Shown: positions 37,439 to 46,296, numbered from the stretch's first letter. The stretch is DNA of 64,000 nt from Bacillus sp. FJAT-29937 (GCF_001509555.1 NZ_LMAS01000012.1:1-64000); one strand, 5' to 3'. Made by a program: numbers and translations. The notes: a model not told the origin generated them from the letters alone.

Positions 37439-37649
37439 AAATGAAATTGATGGAGAAATACTAGAGGGTTCTGATAAAAATGAGGTTCTTATGCTCTCAT
37501 CCCCGATCTATAACGGAAACAGCGGTAGTCCTGTCATAAATTTAGAAGGAAGAGTCATTGGAGTTGTTTTTGCATTAACTACCAAGGATCAAATAGGACT
37601 TGCCATTCCGATTGAGAAGGTGCTGGAGAAATTACCTGAAGGGTATTAA
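37439..37649 (+). pseudogene. 5'-truncated second copy of the membrane protease 3' end
   Basis: About 70 codons from IDGEILEGSDKNE through SSPIYNGNSGSPVINLEG to the stop PEGY* align with the last 70 codons of the protease gene at 30033-30803. By eye about 26 of 205 bases differ, mostly at third codon positions, with about four residue changes. This pattern means the copy diverged while coding, so it came from a related genome or old duplication. The part with His and Asp of the triad is missing. Together with the intact gene it forms direct repeats around a 6.6-kb module. Confidence 0.85.
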
Positions 37650-37778
37650 AAGATTGATTCATCCCTTTACTAATTTTCTATTAAGTTATAGGGATGGATT
37701 AAGGATATTGGAAGAAGCATACAAGTTAGGTGAAGGAGAAGACTCGATGATCTGAATTCTTCAGGTTGTGAGAAATTT

Positions 37779-38005
37779 GCGGAATGTGGTTCCGTTATTT
37801 CACAAAATAACCTATATTTCATAGTGTTATCGGACTTAGGTTCCGCTAATAGGGGTCAAGCTGGGTAATTTCGTATGATTTTCATCGTTTAGCGGAACTG
37901 GTGTCCGTAAAAATATGAAAATAGTGGATTTTAAGTAAATAGCGGAATGGGAGTCCGATAGATTTTGAGAGATTAACCAGTAGGGTTCAAATATTGCGGA
38001 CTTAA
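37779..38005. repeat. hairpin repeat family GCGGAA-N-GNNTCCG, first cluster
   Basis: Four complete units (GCGGAATGTGGTTCCG at 37779, CGGACTTAGGTTCCG at 37831, GCGGAACTGGTGTCCG at 37892, GCGGAATGGGAGTCCG at 37942) and a partial fifth (GCGGACTTAA near 37995) repeat every 50-60 bp. Each unit is an imperfect palindrome, with CGGA facing TCCG. The family returns at 62948-63133. Confidence 0.75.
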
Positions 38006-38270
38006 CAAGAAAGCGACGGAAGAAAGTTTATGTGCCTCGTCTAATGATGGACAATTTGCAAACCATTTTGCTAAATGAAGATAATCATTTTTTCTGCTCC
38101 GAAAATGCTGCTGTCTTTCTCCGATACACTGTACATATCTTGTCATCCGTCGGGTCGTTTCTTTCGTTTGCCATTGTAAAACTTCTAATTCACTCTGCTT
38201 TGTCCCAGTGCCTAAAAACCATTGTCTTAGGGATTCCCAATACTCATTAAACTCAATTCTCCAACCGTTG
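37990..38270 (-). pseudogene. remnant of a DUF2397 protein (Wadjet type II JetA-like)
   Basis: About 90 open minus-strand codons read EFNEYWESLRQWF, then RRMTRYVQCIGERQQ, then RSRKNDYLHLAKWF and CPSLDEAHKLSS. These phrases occur in order in the C-terminal half of DUF2397 (TIGR02677) proteins, the JetA component of type II Wadjet anti-plasmid systems. The start, the N-terminal half and any jetB, jetC or jetD partner are missing. It begins right behind the TauE-like stop and runs into the hairpin repeat cluster. The assignment is from memory of family motifs. Confidence 0.55.
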
Positions 38271-38275
38271 CCGAA

Positions 38276-39013
38276 TTATAAAACATTTTCAATAAATATT
38301 TGAACAATGAGTGCTGCTGTTACAATTCTTAAAATCGGTTTTACATATTGTGGTTTTAGTTTTTGAGCAATCCTAACACCAATTTGTGCACCCGTTAGAG
38401 ATCCTAATAGCAGCGCCAATGTAACCGGCCAAATGACTTTTCCAGTGGCGATATAGGTAATGGCTGCCCCAAAGCAACTTGAAAAAGTAGCTAGGCGGAC
38501 CATTCCGACTGCACGAATATATGCGATATTTAAAAAGCCAAATAAATAAAGCATCAATGTCCCTTGACCAGGGCCGAATAGACCATCATAGATTCCAATA
38601 CTGTAAAGTCCCGGCGCACTAATTTTATTAAATATTAAAGGCTTCTCACCGGTAAAATTTCCTTTTCCTATAAATGAAACGATAAAAGCAAATATTAGGA
38701 GAACAATTGCAACAATATACATGTTTTTCCCCGAAATCCATGATGCAATAACTCCCCCAGTGATTCCCCCGCAAATACTCACTGGAATAATCCAATAGCA
38801 TTCCTTTAGGGAGATTTCCTTCTTCTTGAGCAAGTAGAAAAAGCTTGAAAACGAACTAACGGTATTTGATACTTTATTTGCCGCAATCGCCGAATGTACA
38901 GGGATCCCCATGATCAGCATGACTGGCAGACTAATTAATCCGCCGCCGCCAGCCAGTGTCCCCAATGTCGTAGCACAAATTCCAATAAAAAACAGAATAA
39001 CATATTCCATCAT
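38276..39013 (-). CDS. TauE/SafE family anion exporter
   Basis: The 245-residue protein has about seven or eight helices with the family halves CATTLGTLAGGGGLISLPVML near the start and GLFGPGQGTLMLYLFGF in the middle. TauE/SafE proteins export sulfite, sulfoacetate or other organosulfur anions. It lies 1 kb past the LysR end of the acylating dehydrogenase module, so sulfite or sulfonate export would fit, but the gene is outside the direct repeats and many family members have no proven substrate. Confidence 0.8.
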   Translation of the reverse strand: MMEYVILFFIGICATTLGTLAGGGGLISLPVMLIMGIPVHSAIAANKVSNTVSSFSSFFYLLKKKEISLKECYWIIPVSICGGITGGVIASWISGKNMYIVAIVLLIFAFIVSFIGKGNFTGEKPLIFNKISAPGLYSIGIYDGLFGPGQGTLMLYLFGFLNIAYIRAVGMVRLATFSSCFGAAITYIATGKVIWPVTLALLLGSLTGAQIGVRIAQKLKPQYVKPILRIVTAALIVQIFIENVL

Positions 39014-39159
39014 TTACCACCCCTAAATTAAGTATAGTGCCATTTAGGTGATAAATAAATTCAAAGTTATTTATGGAAGTTCATAAGAATTAATTATGAT
39101 TAGAATATACTTAATAAAGCGATATGTGCAATTATGTTTGTTTTTAATATGAATTAAGA

Positions 39160-40665
39160 TTATCTATTATGATTGAACTTTGGGTTTAATCGTACATCCT
39201 GCCAAATCTCCATTTGCTCAAACATCCCCGCTAATTGTAAAAGTAAATCTTCCCTGCCCTTAGCTGCCATCACCTGTACTCCTACTGGCAGGCCATCTGT
39301 CGTAAGATGTAGAGGCATGGATATAGCAGGCTGGCCTGTGAGGTTTGCAAGCTGGGTAAAAGGTGTTCGCATGAGGTTTTCCTCAGCAATTTTATCTACA
39401 ATTCCTACTTTCTTCAATATCCCGCCAGCACCTAATCTTCCTGCGATGTTTATTAGTAGTTTCTCAGAAGATGTCGGATCTAGCTCACCAATTTTTGCTG
39501 GTGGAAAGGCTGTAGTTGGTGTTATATATAAATCATAGGTTTCATGAAAGGTTTCCATTTTGTAAGCTGCCAAATCCCATTCTCTTAAACTTAGGACAAA
39601 TTCTTCTGCAGTTGTAGCTTTACCTAGCAGTCCTAATAACCATGTAGTCGGTTCAACATCTTGAATTGTCGCTTTTCTTCCAAGGATTTCTTCTAGGGAA
39701 GCTAGGATTGCGGCCGTTTCACCAAAATACATAGTTAAATAGCTTTTTGCGATTTTCTTTCCATCAACGGGAGCATCTATTTCTTCTATACTATGCCCCA
39801 TTGATTCTAGCGCTTTAACTGCTTTCCAAACTGCCTCTTTACAGTCCGCATGTACTTTAGTTCCAATAGGAGACTGTAGAGAAACCGCAATGCGAAGCTG
39901 ATTTTCAATAGGTGTTTGTGCGGCTTGGAGATAATTCCTGCTAAATAGAGGAGCATGGAAAGCAGCTGTTTTTTCATATATTGATAACTCATCCAACATG
40001 GCTGCGCTATCCCTAACCGATCGAGTTAACACATGCTCTACTGAGGCCCCCTGCCAGCTCCTTCCTATCTTTGGCCCCACCGGCGTTCTTCCCCTTGTTG
40101 GTTTTAATCCAAATAACCCGCAATAAGCAGCAGGAATACGAATGGATCCGCCCCCATCATTTGCACCAGCAATGGGGACCATTCCCGAAGCAACTGCCGC
40201 GCCTGATCCGCCGCTAGAACCGCCCGGAGTAAAGTACTCATTCCATGGATTCCGTGTGACTCCATAATGCTCAGGTTCGGTTATAGCCACCAATGCAAAC
40301 TCTGGAACATTCGTTTGACCCAAAAATACAGCTCCTGTTTTTCTTACTTGCGATACATACAACGAGTCCTTTTCAGCCCGAAAGTCTTTGAAAGCTTTCG
40401 ATCCTAATGTAATAGGCTCTCCTTTAATGTCTTGACTGATATCCTTCAACAGCATTGGGACTCCTGCAAACAAACCGGGATGTACGTTGTCCGCATTTTT
40501 CCTTGCTTGTTCATACATTCTATGAATAACCGCATTAATCTTCGGATTTAAAGATTCAATTAAGCGAATCGCCTCCTCCACCAACTCAATCGGCTTCACC
40601 TCTTTTTTCTGTACTAGTTCTGCTAAACCAAGTCCATCGAAATCCTTATAATTGAACCCTAACAT
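39160..40665 (-). CDS. amidase signature family hydrolase
   Basis: The 501-residue protein has the Ser-Ser-Lys triad of amidase signature enzymes: catalytic Lys in [10 protein letters not shown] near residue 73, cis-Ser and nucleophile Ser in [16 protein letters not shown] near 150-165 and [19 protein letters not shown] near 170-190. It hydrolyses an amide to acid and ammonia; the substrate is not clear and GatA is unlikely because no gatB/gatC are nearby. The ATG follows GGGGGGA. A hairpin tandem array lies just upstream of its start. Confidence 0.87.
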   Translation of the reverse strand: MLGFNYKDFDGLGLAELVQKKEVKPIELVEEAIRLIESLNPKINAVIHRMYEQARKNADNVHPGLFAGVPMLLKDISQDIKGEPITLGSKAFKDFRAEKDSLYVSQVRKTGAVFLGQTNVPEFALVAITEPEHYGVTRNPWNEYFTPGGSSGGSGAAVASGMVPIAGANDGGGSIRIPAAYCGLFGLKPTRGRTPVGPKIGRSWQGASVEHVLTRSVRDSAAMLDELSIYEKTAAFHAPLFSRNYLQAAQTPIENQLRIAVSLQSPIGTKVHADCKEAVWKAVKALESMGHSIEEIDAPVDGKKIAKSYLTMYFGETAAILASLEEILGRKATIQDVEPTTWLLGLLGKATTAEEFVLSLREWDLAAYKMETFHETYDLYITPTTAFPPAKIGELDPTSSEKLLINIAGRLGAGGILKKVGIVDKIAEENLMRTPFTQLANLTGQPAISMPLHLTTDGLPVGVQVMAAKGREDLLLQLAGMFEQMEIWQDVRLNPKFNHNR

Positions 40666-40753
40666 TCTAATTCCCCCCTCAGTCTCTTCTGGATTCCTTA
40701 GTTCAATATATGCTTCACCCCCATGGTTACAATCATCATTCCCGTTGTTATTT

Positions 40754-41042
40754 GGACAGGTTGCTGCGGTTTTTCACTAACCTGTCTAAATCTACTGGCT
40801 TTCTGGACAGGTTGCGGCGGTTTTTCATTAACCTGTCCAAATCTACTGGCTTTCTGGACAGGTTGCGGTGGTTTTTCATTAACCTGTCCAAATCTACTGG
40901 CTTTCTGGACAGGTTTCGGCGGTTTCTCATTAACCTGTCCAAATCTACTGGCTTTCTGGACAGGTTGCGGCGTTTTATCATTAACCTGTCCAAATCTACT
41001 GGCTTTCTGGACAGGTTGCGGTGGTTTTTCATTAACCTGTCC
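40754..41042. repeat. six-copy 51-bp tandem hairpin array
   Basis: The 289 bp consist of six 34-bp inverted-repeat units (GGACAGGTT-N16-AACCTGTCC) separated by five near-identical 17-bp linkers (AAATCTACTGGCTTTCT). The stem is perfect in most copies; copies differ at a few loop bases (GCTGCGG, GCGGCGG, GCGGTGG, TCGGCGG). Because 51 is a multiple of three, open frames cross the array on both strands, but these have no ribosome binding sites and no family. It lies between the starts of the amidase gene and the end of the NERD gene. Confidence 0.95.
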
Positions 41043-41054
41043 AAATCACACTGT

Positions 41055-41990
41055 TTAATGATCAGAGCTCGCTACCTTAACAAAATAACTGTCTTTACTG
41101 ATTCCAACGGGTGTATATTTTAACATCAAAATCCTACGAATGGTTTTCTTAGACCTTATTCCATTACACCATTCGTAAATAGTATTTGTGAATATCCTCT
41201 TCTTTGGAAAAAGAAAGATAAACTCCTCAACATTACGCAATATCGCCGTTACCGCTTTCTCTTTTATTCCACATTTATTACAGATTAAGTATTCGGGACT
41301 ATAGTCGTCCATAAACGAAACACAATTATAGCAGCGAACTCCTTTTTTCAATTCCTCAAATTGATACTCATAAACCCGCTTATGTCGGGATTCATTAATG
41401 TGGGCCGCTACTATTTTTTCTGCAAGCCTTAAGGATGCCTTTTGTATTGTTGGAGGGTTCATTTGCAATTTTTTAACAAATCGAGGAAGCTGTGTTGGAA
41501 AAATAATAGGGTGGTTTCGTGGGGCTTCGTATAAGTGGAATTCTGGGTGGACGAAACATACGAAGGATTTAATCGGAGTTTTGATGCCGAAATCTTGAAG
41601 TAGTCTTCGAAATAAGGATTCACTGCGTTCCAATTGAAGCAGCGGGTTATTAATTTCTTTTCCTGATTGGGTATAAAATCCATCGCCATCGATATAAAAA
41701 TCACCATCGAAATATTTTACCTCAAATAAATAAATTAACTCTGAGGAGATAAATAAGGAATCTATCTGAAATTCAGTTTGATTGTATTCAAGCAATATAT
41801 CATTGAGGATAATCCAACCGTTTGAAAGATCCTCTACCCAATTATCAAAAAGCAGCTCCCCTTCAAAGCCCCTTTCGAGATTTCTAAGAGTGTTCAACTC
41901 TTTTTCTGATAAATCCTTCCTCGGGCTTAGGCATTTTAACAACTTTAACTCTTCTGGTTCCTGGCGTGCCCTAATAATGATTTCTCTCAC
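41055..41990 (-). CDS. NERD-domain nuclease-related protein with zinc ribbon
   Basis: The 311-residue protein has a NERD domain at about 40-160 (GFEGELLFDNWV, then EFQIDSLFIS and FEVKYFDGDF) with the PD-(D/E)XK-like D and ExK, and a C-terminal zinc ribbon (CYNC near residue 222 and CNKCG near 240). Such proteins are common but uncharacterised in Bacillaceae. The start is GTG after AAGGAT. It may process nucleic acid; its position next to the array may be accidental. Confidence 0.75.
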   Translation of the reverse strand: MREIIIRARQEPEELKLLKCLSPRKDLSEKELNTLRNLERGFEGELLFDNWVEDLSNGWIILNDILLEYNQTEFQIDSLFISSELIYLFEVKYFDGDFYIDGDGFYTQSGKEINNPLLQLERSESLFRRLLQDFGIKTPIKSFVCFVHPEFHLYEAPRNHPIIFPTQLPRFVKKLQMNPPTIQKASLRLAEKIVAAHINESRHKRVYEYQFEELKKGVRCYNCVSFMDDYSPEYLICNKCGIKEKAVTAILRNVEEFIFLFPKKRIFTNTIYEWCNGIRSKKTIRRILMLKYTPVGISKDSYFVKVASSDH

Positions 41991-42088
41991 ATCCTTATAA
42001 GTTAAATAATTAATTACACTTTATCTATTACAACTTTTCAGCTAAATTATTATAGCTCTCAATTAATCATATCCATTTACATCCTTTT

Positions 42089-42379
42089 TTACAAGAATCG
42101 ATCAACAACAACAAATCCATCGTTTTGTTCAAAAGAAATACACAATACCTTAAATACAAAAACCGCTGAATGCCTATCCATCACAAATGGAATTTCATCA
42201 ACCAAAAACTGAATATCCATATCCTTTGCCCCATCCAGGGACAACATAAATTCAACATTTCCTCAGCACTCCCCTGTAGGATAGGCTTTCAACCGCACAA
42301 ATTGATCTAAATGATCTTCAAGCAATTTCCTAAGCTTCTCCAATGCTTCATCCGAAATATATACTGGTGGTGTTATCAT
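42089..42379 (-). CDS. HesB/IscA-like protein with an in-frame TGA (selenocysteine or nonsense)
   Basis: ATG 42379 follows GAGGGGGAT by six bases. The frame gives MITPPVYISDEALEKLRKLL, then FVRLKAYPTGEC, a TGA at 42263-42265, and GNVEFMLSLDGAKDMDIQF, then FVMDRHSAVF to TAA at 42089 (96 codons in all). The whole looks like a small HesB/iron-sulfur biosynthesis fold. In HesB-like selenoproteins a Sec stands at the matching place (GU-SGPSF; here C[TGA]GNVEF), and one base change from TGT/TGC Cys would also give TGA. No convincing SECIS hairpin follows the TGA. Either a UGA-recoded selenoprotein or a recent pseudogene; the latter is likelier given other nonsense codons in the window. Confidence 0.6.
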
Positions 42380-42439
42380 AACGTAATCCCCCTCAAAAAT
42401 TTAGGCTGCTCATCTTAAGATGGCAGCCTTTGATTTTCT

Positions 42440-42634
42440 TTATGAAATGCTCTTTAATTCTTCCGTTAAGCGCATAAATTCTTCTTTGTTCCGTTCAGTA
42501 AGGGTTTTATCAATTTCCAATTTGAGCCGTGCTCTCCGAAATGTCAGTAAGGTGTTGTTTAAAAATTGCTCTGCAAGAATTTCATCCATATTCTCTTCAT
42601 GTTGTTGAGCTGAATTCAATAAATGTTTTTCCAT
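42440..42634 (-). CDS. small IDEAL-domain protein
   Basis: The 64-residue protein ends with LAEQFLNNTLLTFRRARLKL and IDKTLTERNKEEFMRLTEEL, the IDEAL-domain pattern found in Firmicute proteins such as ComK-related YpiB. It is a short all-helical protein of unknown role. I chose the ATG at 42634 after GAGGAG rather than the longer frame. Confidence 0.65.
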   Translation of the reverse strand: MEKHLLNSAQQHEENMDEILAEQFLNNTLLTFRRARLKLEIDKTLTERNKEEFMRLTEELKSIS

Positions 42635-42793
42635 CGTTAACCAACTCCTCGACCTTTTTTCTATTTTAGCAGTAATTATTAGATAATTCAATCTATTTTT
42701 TCAAAGTAAACTTGTCCAATTTTTGGATAAGAAGGAATCCATTGGGGAACATAATAATGAAGCGGATATCATCAGTTAAAGGAAGTGAGAAAG

Positions 42794-43015
42794 ATGAATA
42801 TACAAAATAATATGGAATTTGAAATGAAAAGCTGTTTTATTCCAAATATCGCAAAGTCAGAATCACTAAGGATTATAGAGATAAACCCAAGGAGTGTCGT
42901 TGTGCAAATGAATAACCCTGATTGCAGAGGGGTCTTTCCATTGGACAATTTCCAATATTGGATAAAAAAAGGGTCTCTCATTGAAAAAAGTGAACAGCAG
43001 AAAAAAACTTCTTAA
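42794..43015 (+). CDS. small conserved hypothetical protein
   Basis: The 73-residue protein contains LRIIEINPRSVVVQMNNPDC and GVFPLDNFQYWIKKGSLI, which reads as a compact beta-strand protein that I recall as a conserved small Bacillus hypothetical. ATG 42794 follows AAGGAAG by eight bases. It has no membrane segment and is followed by a strong bidirectional terminator. No function is known to me. Confidence 0.6.
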   Translation: MNIQNNMEFEMKSCFIPNIAKSESLRIIEINPRSVVVQMNNPDCRGVFPLDNFQYWIKKGSLIEKSEQQKKTS

Positions 43016-43029
43016 CCGCCCAAAACAAA

Positions 43030-43064
43030 AAGAGACATCCCCCAAATATAAGGAGATGTCTCTT
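43030..43064. terminator. bidirectional terminator between small protein and RocB-like gene
   Basis: Inverted repeat AAGAGACATC / GATGTCTCTT with T-rich sequence on the plus strand (AATTTTTTC) and T-rich on the minus strand (TTTTTGTTTTG). It lies between convergent genes. Confidence 0.8.
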
Positions 43065-43078
43065 AATTTTTTCAAAAT

Positions 43079-44698
43079 TTAAGCATTAACTTTCCCATTC
43101 ACCATCATCTTAATCATCCCTTCAACAAGTGAAGGAACCTCTTCAAAAGCGCTCTTCATATGAACGCGTTCGGTTCTTTTGTGAGCATCTTTCCCGAATG
43201 GCCCGACATTTAATACAGGCGCATCAAGCAGTTTCATTCCTTCAAATGGGATGCTGTAGCTTTCCCCCCAAACAGGCGTGTTTGTGACAAACGCGGTCCA
43301 ACCTTCCCCTTCATCCTTATAATTCACGTAGCTTAAATCGCAGATTCCATTAAAGTAGTGGATTTGGTGAACAGGTAAGTTAAACTTCTGAAGCCCTTTC
43401 TCTTTCACATAACCGATACATTTTTGGATAAGCTCATCTTCTGAAGAATTGATTGCTGGATAATAGGGCGGTGCATAAAGTAAAACCATTGCAGGTGTTA
43501 GTTCCTGACATTGAATGATCAAAGCATCAGCAATGCGAAATGACTTTTCACGGTCATCCCACTCTTTGTTGGCAAGTATATTCTTCTTGATTTCCTCTAC
43601 ATGGTCTGAACCAATTTTTCCTATAGCATGCTTTAATAGCTCTTCATAGCGAAGCACACGCACTTCCCCAACAGGAGCTGCACCTTGACCTAAACACACC
43701 TTTTTGTATGCTTCATTACAAGCCACGGCTGCCTCCTGTGCAACTTCTTCAAACATATCCATAATTTCAGATGCATTCTTTTTCATTAAAAATACATTAT
43801 ACAAGGCTGCAGCACGATATGGAGTTTGTGTTGAATATTCCAATTTCAAATCCTTTTGCTGAAGGGTCACTGGAAGTGGCGTCTTTTCTCCCAAGACAGT
43901 TTCCTGAAAAGCAGGATTCCATTCCATCCGCTGTGTCAAAAATGACGCGATATACGGAGCTGTGATACCACTCAATGGTTCCCCCACATGTGTTTCTTTT
44001 CCGTAAAATAAAGCGGACGGCATAATTTTTCCGATCGTGCCAGAATACACATAGTATTTTCGATCCCCAGGCTCTTGGGTAAATACTGGCTCTCCATTTA
44101 AGAAAAGCTTATAAGTCAATTTATGTTCTTCCTTTAGATCCAACAGCTTGTTAACAGCAGCACGCATTCCCGTCGAATTTACCTCTTCATCCGGAACGGT
44201 TAGTAATAGCAGATTAATTGGCCATTGCTCGACCGATGCTTTTTCGATCAAGCCCATATGCATTACAAGGCCCATTTTCATATCCATTGTGCCTCTGCCG
44301 AATAAATACTCACCAGATAATAAATCTTGTTTCGCATCCTCAGGCAGATCATGAATTCTTTCATAAAGTAATTTAGTCAATGCTTCCGGCTGATAGGCAA
44401 GGGGTTCAATATCCCCATATTCTTCCGTATTGACCGTATCAAAATGGCTAATTAACACAATCGTTTCACTAGCTTCCGGATGCTTATACAGTGCAGTAAG
44501 AAATCGGCGGCCCAAATCTGCATCATCTAGTCTTAAATCATCAGGATGATGAGTAAAATAATCTAGTTCTTGGAGCTTAGCTAGAAGTTTAACAGGAAAT
44601 TCACGTTCTCCTTCTGTAAGGGTCATGCTTTTCCAGCTTACAACCTCACATAATAATTCACGTAACGCAACTGGTTCTCCCCATTTAAGTTGTGTCAT
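43079..44698 (-). CDS. M20-family metallo-hydrolase (RocB-like)
   Basis: The 539-residue protein resembles arginine-utilisation protein RocB: a peptidase M20 metal site with LISHFDTVN near residue 85, GRGTMDMKMG near 137 and VPDEEVNSTGM near 170, plus the long RocB-type insertion and C-terminus (GPFGKDAHKRTERV). The reaction of RocB is unproven; a hydrolase of amino acid conjugates is probable. It lies downstream of an amino acid permease and two amidinotransferase-fold enzymes on the same strand. Standard start ATG. Confidence 0.82.
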   Translation of the reverse strand: MTQLKWGEPVALRELLCEVVSWKSMTLTEGEREFPVKLLAKLQELDYFTHHPDDLRLDDADLGRRFLTALYKHPEASETIVLISHFDTVNTEEYGDIEPLAYQPEALTKLLYERIHDLPEDAKQDLLSGEYLFGRGTMDMKMGLVMHMGLIEKASVEQWPINLLLLTVPDEEVNSTGMRAAVNKLLDLKEEHKLTYKLFLNGEPVFTQEPGDRKYYVYSGTIGKIMPSALFYGKETHVGEPLSGITAPYIASFLTQRMEWNPAFQETVLGEKTPLPVTLQQKDLKLEYSTQTPYRAAALYNVFLMKKNASEIMDMFEEVAQEAAVACNEAYKKVCLGQGAAPVGEVRVLRYEELLKHAIGKIGSDHVEEIKKNILANKEWDDREKSFRIADALIIQCQELTPAMVLLYAPPYYPAINSSEDELIQKCIGYVKEKGLQKFNLPVHQIHYFNGICDLSYVNYKDEGEGWTAFVTNTPVWGESYSIPFEGMKLLDAPVLNVGPFGKDAHKRTERVHMKSAFEEVPSLVEGMIKMMVNGKVNA

Positions 44699-44769
44699 CC
44701 TTCAAAACCCCCTTTGATTTCCCTCTTATTCAAAATATCACAAATCCTTAAAATGTGTTGAAGTCATTT

Positions 44770-46182
44770 TCAAGCAGTCCCATTTATATCTGTATCTTCA
44801 TCAGCCTTTTCATTCTTTGCTAGTTTAAATCGATAGAATAAGATACATGCTACAAGGAAGCCTATTCCAACTAATAATCCTACAAGCTGTGTTGGATCAA
44901 ATGCTAAGAAAATCAGGATGGCTAAACAAAATACGATACAAATGATCGGCACTAACGGATAGAATGGAACTTTATATTTTAAATCCTCTATTTTTCCGCC
45001 AGCCTGTAAATATTTTCGTCTAAACATAAACTGTGAAAGGGCGATTCCCATCCATGAGATGGTAACTGAAATTCCCGCTATGGACATTAATAAGACGAAA
45101 ACGGTATCGGCAGCAATAAAGCTAGTTAACAAGGATAATAAGGAAAAAAGCATTGTGAACACTAGTGCTGTAAAAGGAACTTTCCGTTTAGATAGCTTGC
45201 CAAATCGCTTCGGCGCCATCCCCTCATGTGCCATTGCCCAAAGCAAACGAGTTGAAGCGTATAAACAAGAGTTTCCAACTGACAAAATAGCAGTCAAGAT
45301 AACAAAGTTCATAATGTCTGGTGCGAATGGGATACCAGCTAGATCCATCAAAGTAACAAATGGGCTTTCCAGTAATCCTAATTCTGCAGATGGGAAAATA
45401 GCTGATAATACTACAATAGAAGAAATATAGAATACAATAATTCTAACAAGTACATTTCGAATCGCACGTGGGATATTCTTCTCAGGCTCTTCACTCTCTC
45501 CCGCTGCAATTCCAATTAGTTCAGAACCTTGATAGGAAAAGATGACATTCATCATAGTAACAAACAGGATCGCAATCCCAGCTGGGAATAATCCCGACGG
45601 AGCTAAATTTTGAAAATGTGGTGCTGGACGATCAGCCAGTGGGATAATTCCAAAGACAGCCGCCGCTCCAATAATAATAAAGAATATAACTGCGACTACT
45701 TTAATACCAGCAAACCAATATTCTGATTCCGCAAACCCTTTTGTTGTAAGGGCATTAAGTGAAAATAACAAGACGATGAAAATGGCGCACCATATCCAAA
45801 TAGAGACATCCGGAAACCAGCGTTGCATGATAATTCCTGCTGCGGTAAACTCAACCCCGGCGGTTGTTGCTGAACCGATGAAATACATCCATCCTAATGC
45901 AAAGCCAGCTGAAGGATTAATAAATTTTGTTGCATATGCTTGGAAAGAACCGGTAACAGGCATATAGACGGCAAGCTCCCCTAGACAAACCATAACGAGG
46001 TATAAAATTAATCCCCCAAATAAATACCCGATTAATGCGCCGCCAGCCCCTGATTGGTTGATTGTATAACCTACATTAAGAAACAATCCCGTTCCGATAA
46101 CCCCTCCAAGAGAAAGCATGAATAAATGCCGCCTCTTCATCGAACGATTCAACTGGTTATCTTGTAATTCCTTATTTACCAC
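44770..46182 (-). CDS. amino acid permease (APC family, RocC/RocE/GabP-like)
   Basis: The protein of about 470 residues has 12 helices and APC signatures: MKRRHLFMLSLGGVIGTGLF, YLVMVCLGELAVYMPVTGSF, FSYQGSELIGIAAGESEEPE and a later LYASTRLLWAMAHEG. It imports an amino acid, probably arginine-like or basic given the neighbours; that is inference. GTG 46182, eight bases after a GGTG, seems the better start than TTG 46200. It lies 71 bp upstream of the RocB-like gene. Confidence 0.83.
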   Translation of the reverse strand: MVNKELQDNQLNRSMKRRHLFMLSLGGVIGTGLFLNVGYTINQSGAGGALIGYLFGGLILYLVMVCLGELAVYMPVTGSFQAYATKFINPSAGFALGWMYFIGSATTAGVEFTAAGIIMQRWFPDVSIWIWCAIFIVLLFSLNALTTKGFAESEYWFAGIKVVAVIFFIIIGAAAVFGIIPLADRPAPHFQNLAPSGLFPAGIAILFVTMMNVIFSYQGSELIGIAAGESEEPEKNIPRAIRNVLVRIIVFYISSIVVLSAIFPSAELGLLESPFVTLMDLAGIPFAPDIMNFVILTAILSVGNSCLYASTRLLWAMAHEGMAPKRFGKLSKRKVPFTALVFTMLFSLLSLLTSFIAADTVFVLLMSIAGISVTISWMGIALSQFMFRRKYLQAGGKIEDLKYKVPFYPLVPIICIVFCLAILIFLAFDPTQLVGLLVGIGFLVACILFYRFKLAKNEKADEDTDINGTA

Positions 46183-46296
46183 ACGACTCACACCCTTCAA
46201 AATAGATTTTCCTAATATCTTTGTAGAATTTTCAAATAATTGTTAGCCCTTACATATTTAAGAATGTTGAATCTTGGTGTAAGTTTTAGGGTGAGT

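Noticed and set aside
38032..38250. Plus-strand 72-codon frame
   Set aside because: The opposite strand reads as a DUF2397 remnant in the same interval; the plus frame has no ribosome binding site or family likeness.
40754..41042. CRISPR array
   Set aside because: The 17-bp linkers are identical between units, not unique spacers, and no cas gene is near. The structure is a tandem repeat.
40723..41123. Three overlapping open frames (plus and minus) across the 51-bp array, encoding 17-residue repeats
   Set aside because: The unit is a multiple of three and lacks stops, so every frame stays open. No ribosome binding site or codon signature supports translation.
42240..42262. SECIS hairpin right after the HesB-like TGA
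   Set aside because: Only a three-pair stem (CCC/GGG) is visible; it is too weak to count as evidence for selenocysteine.
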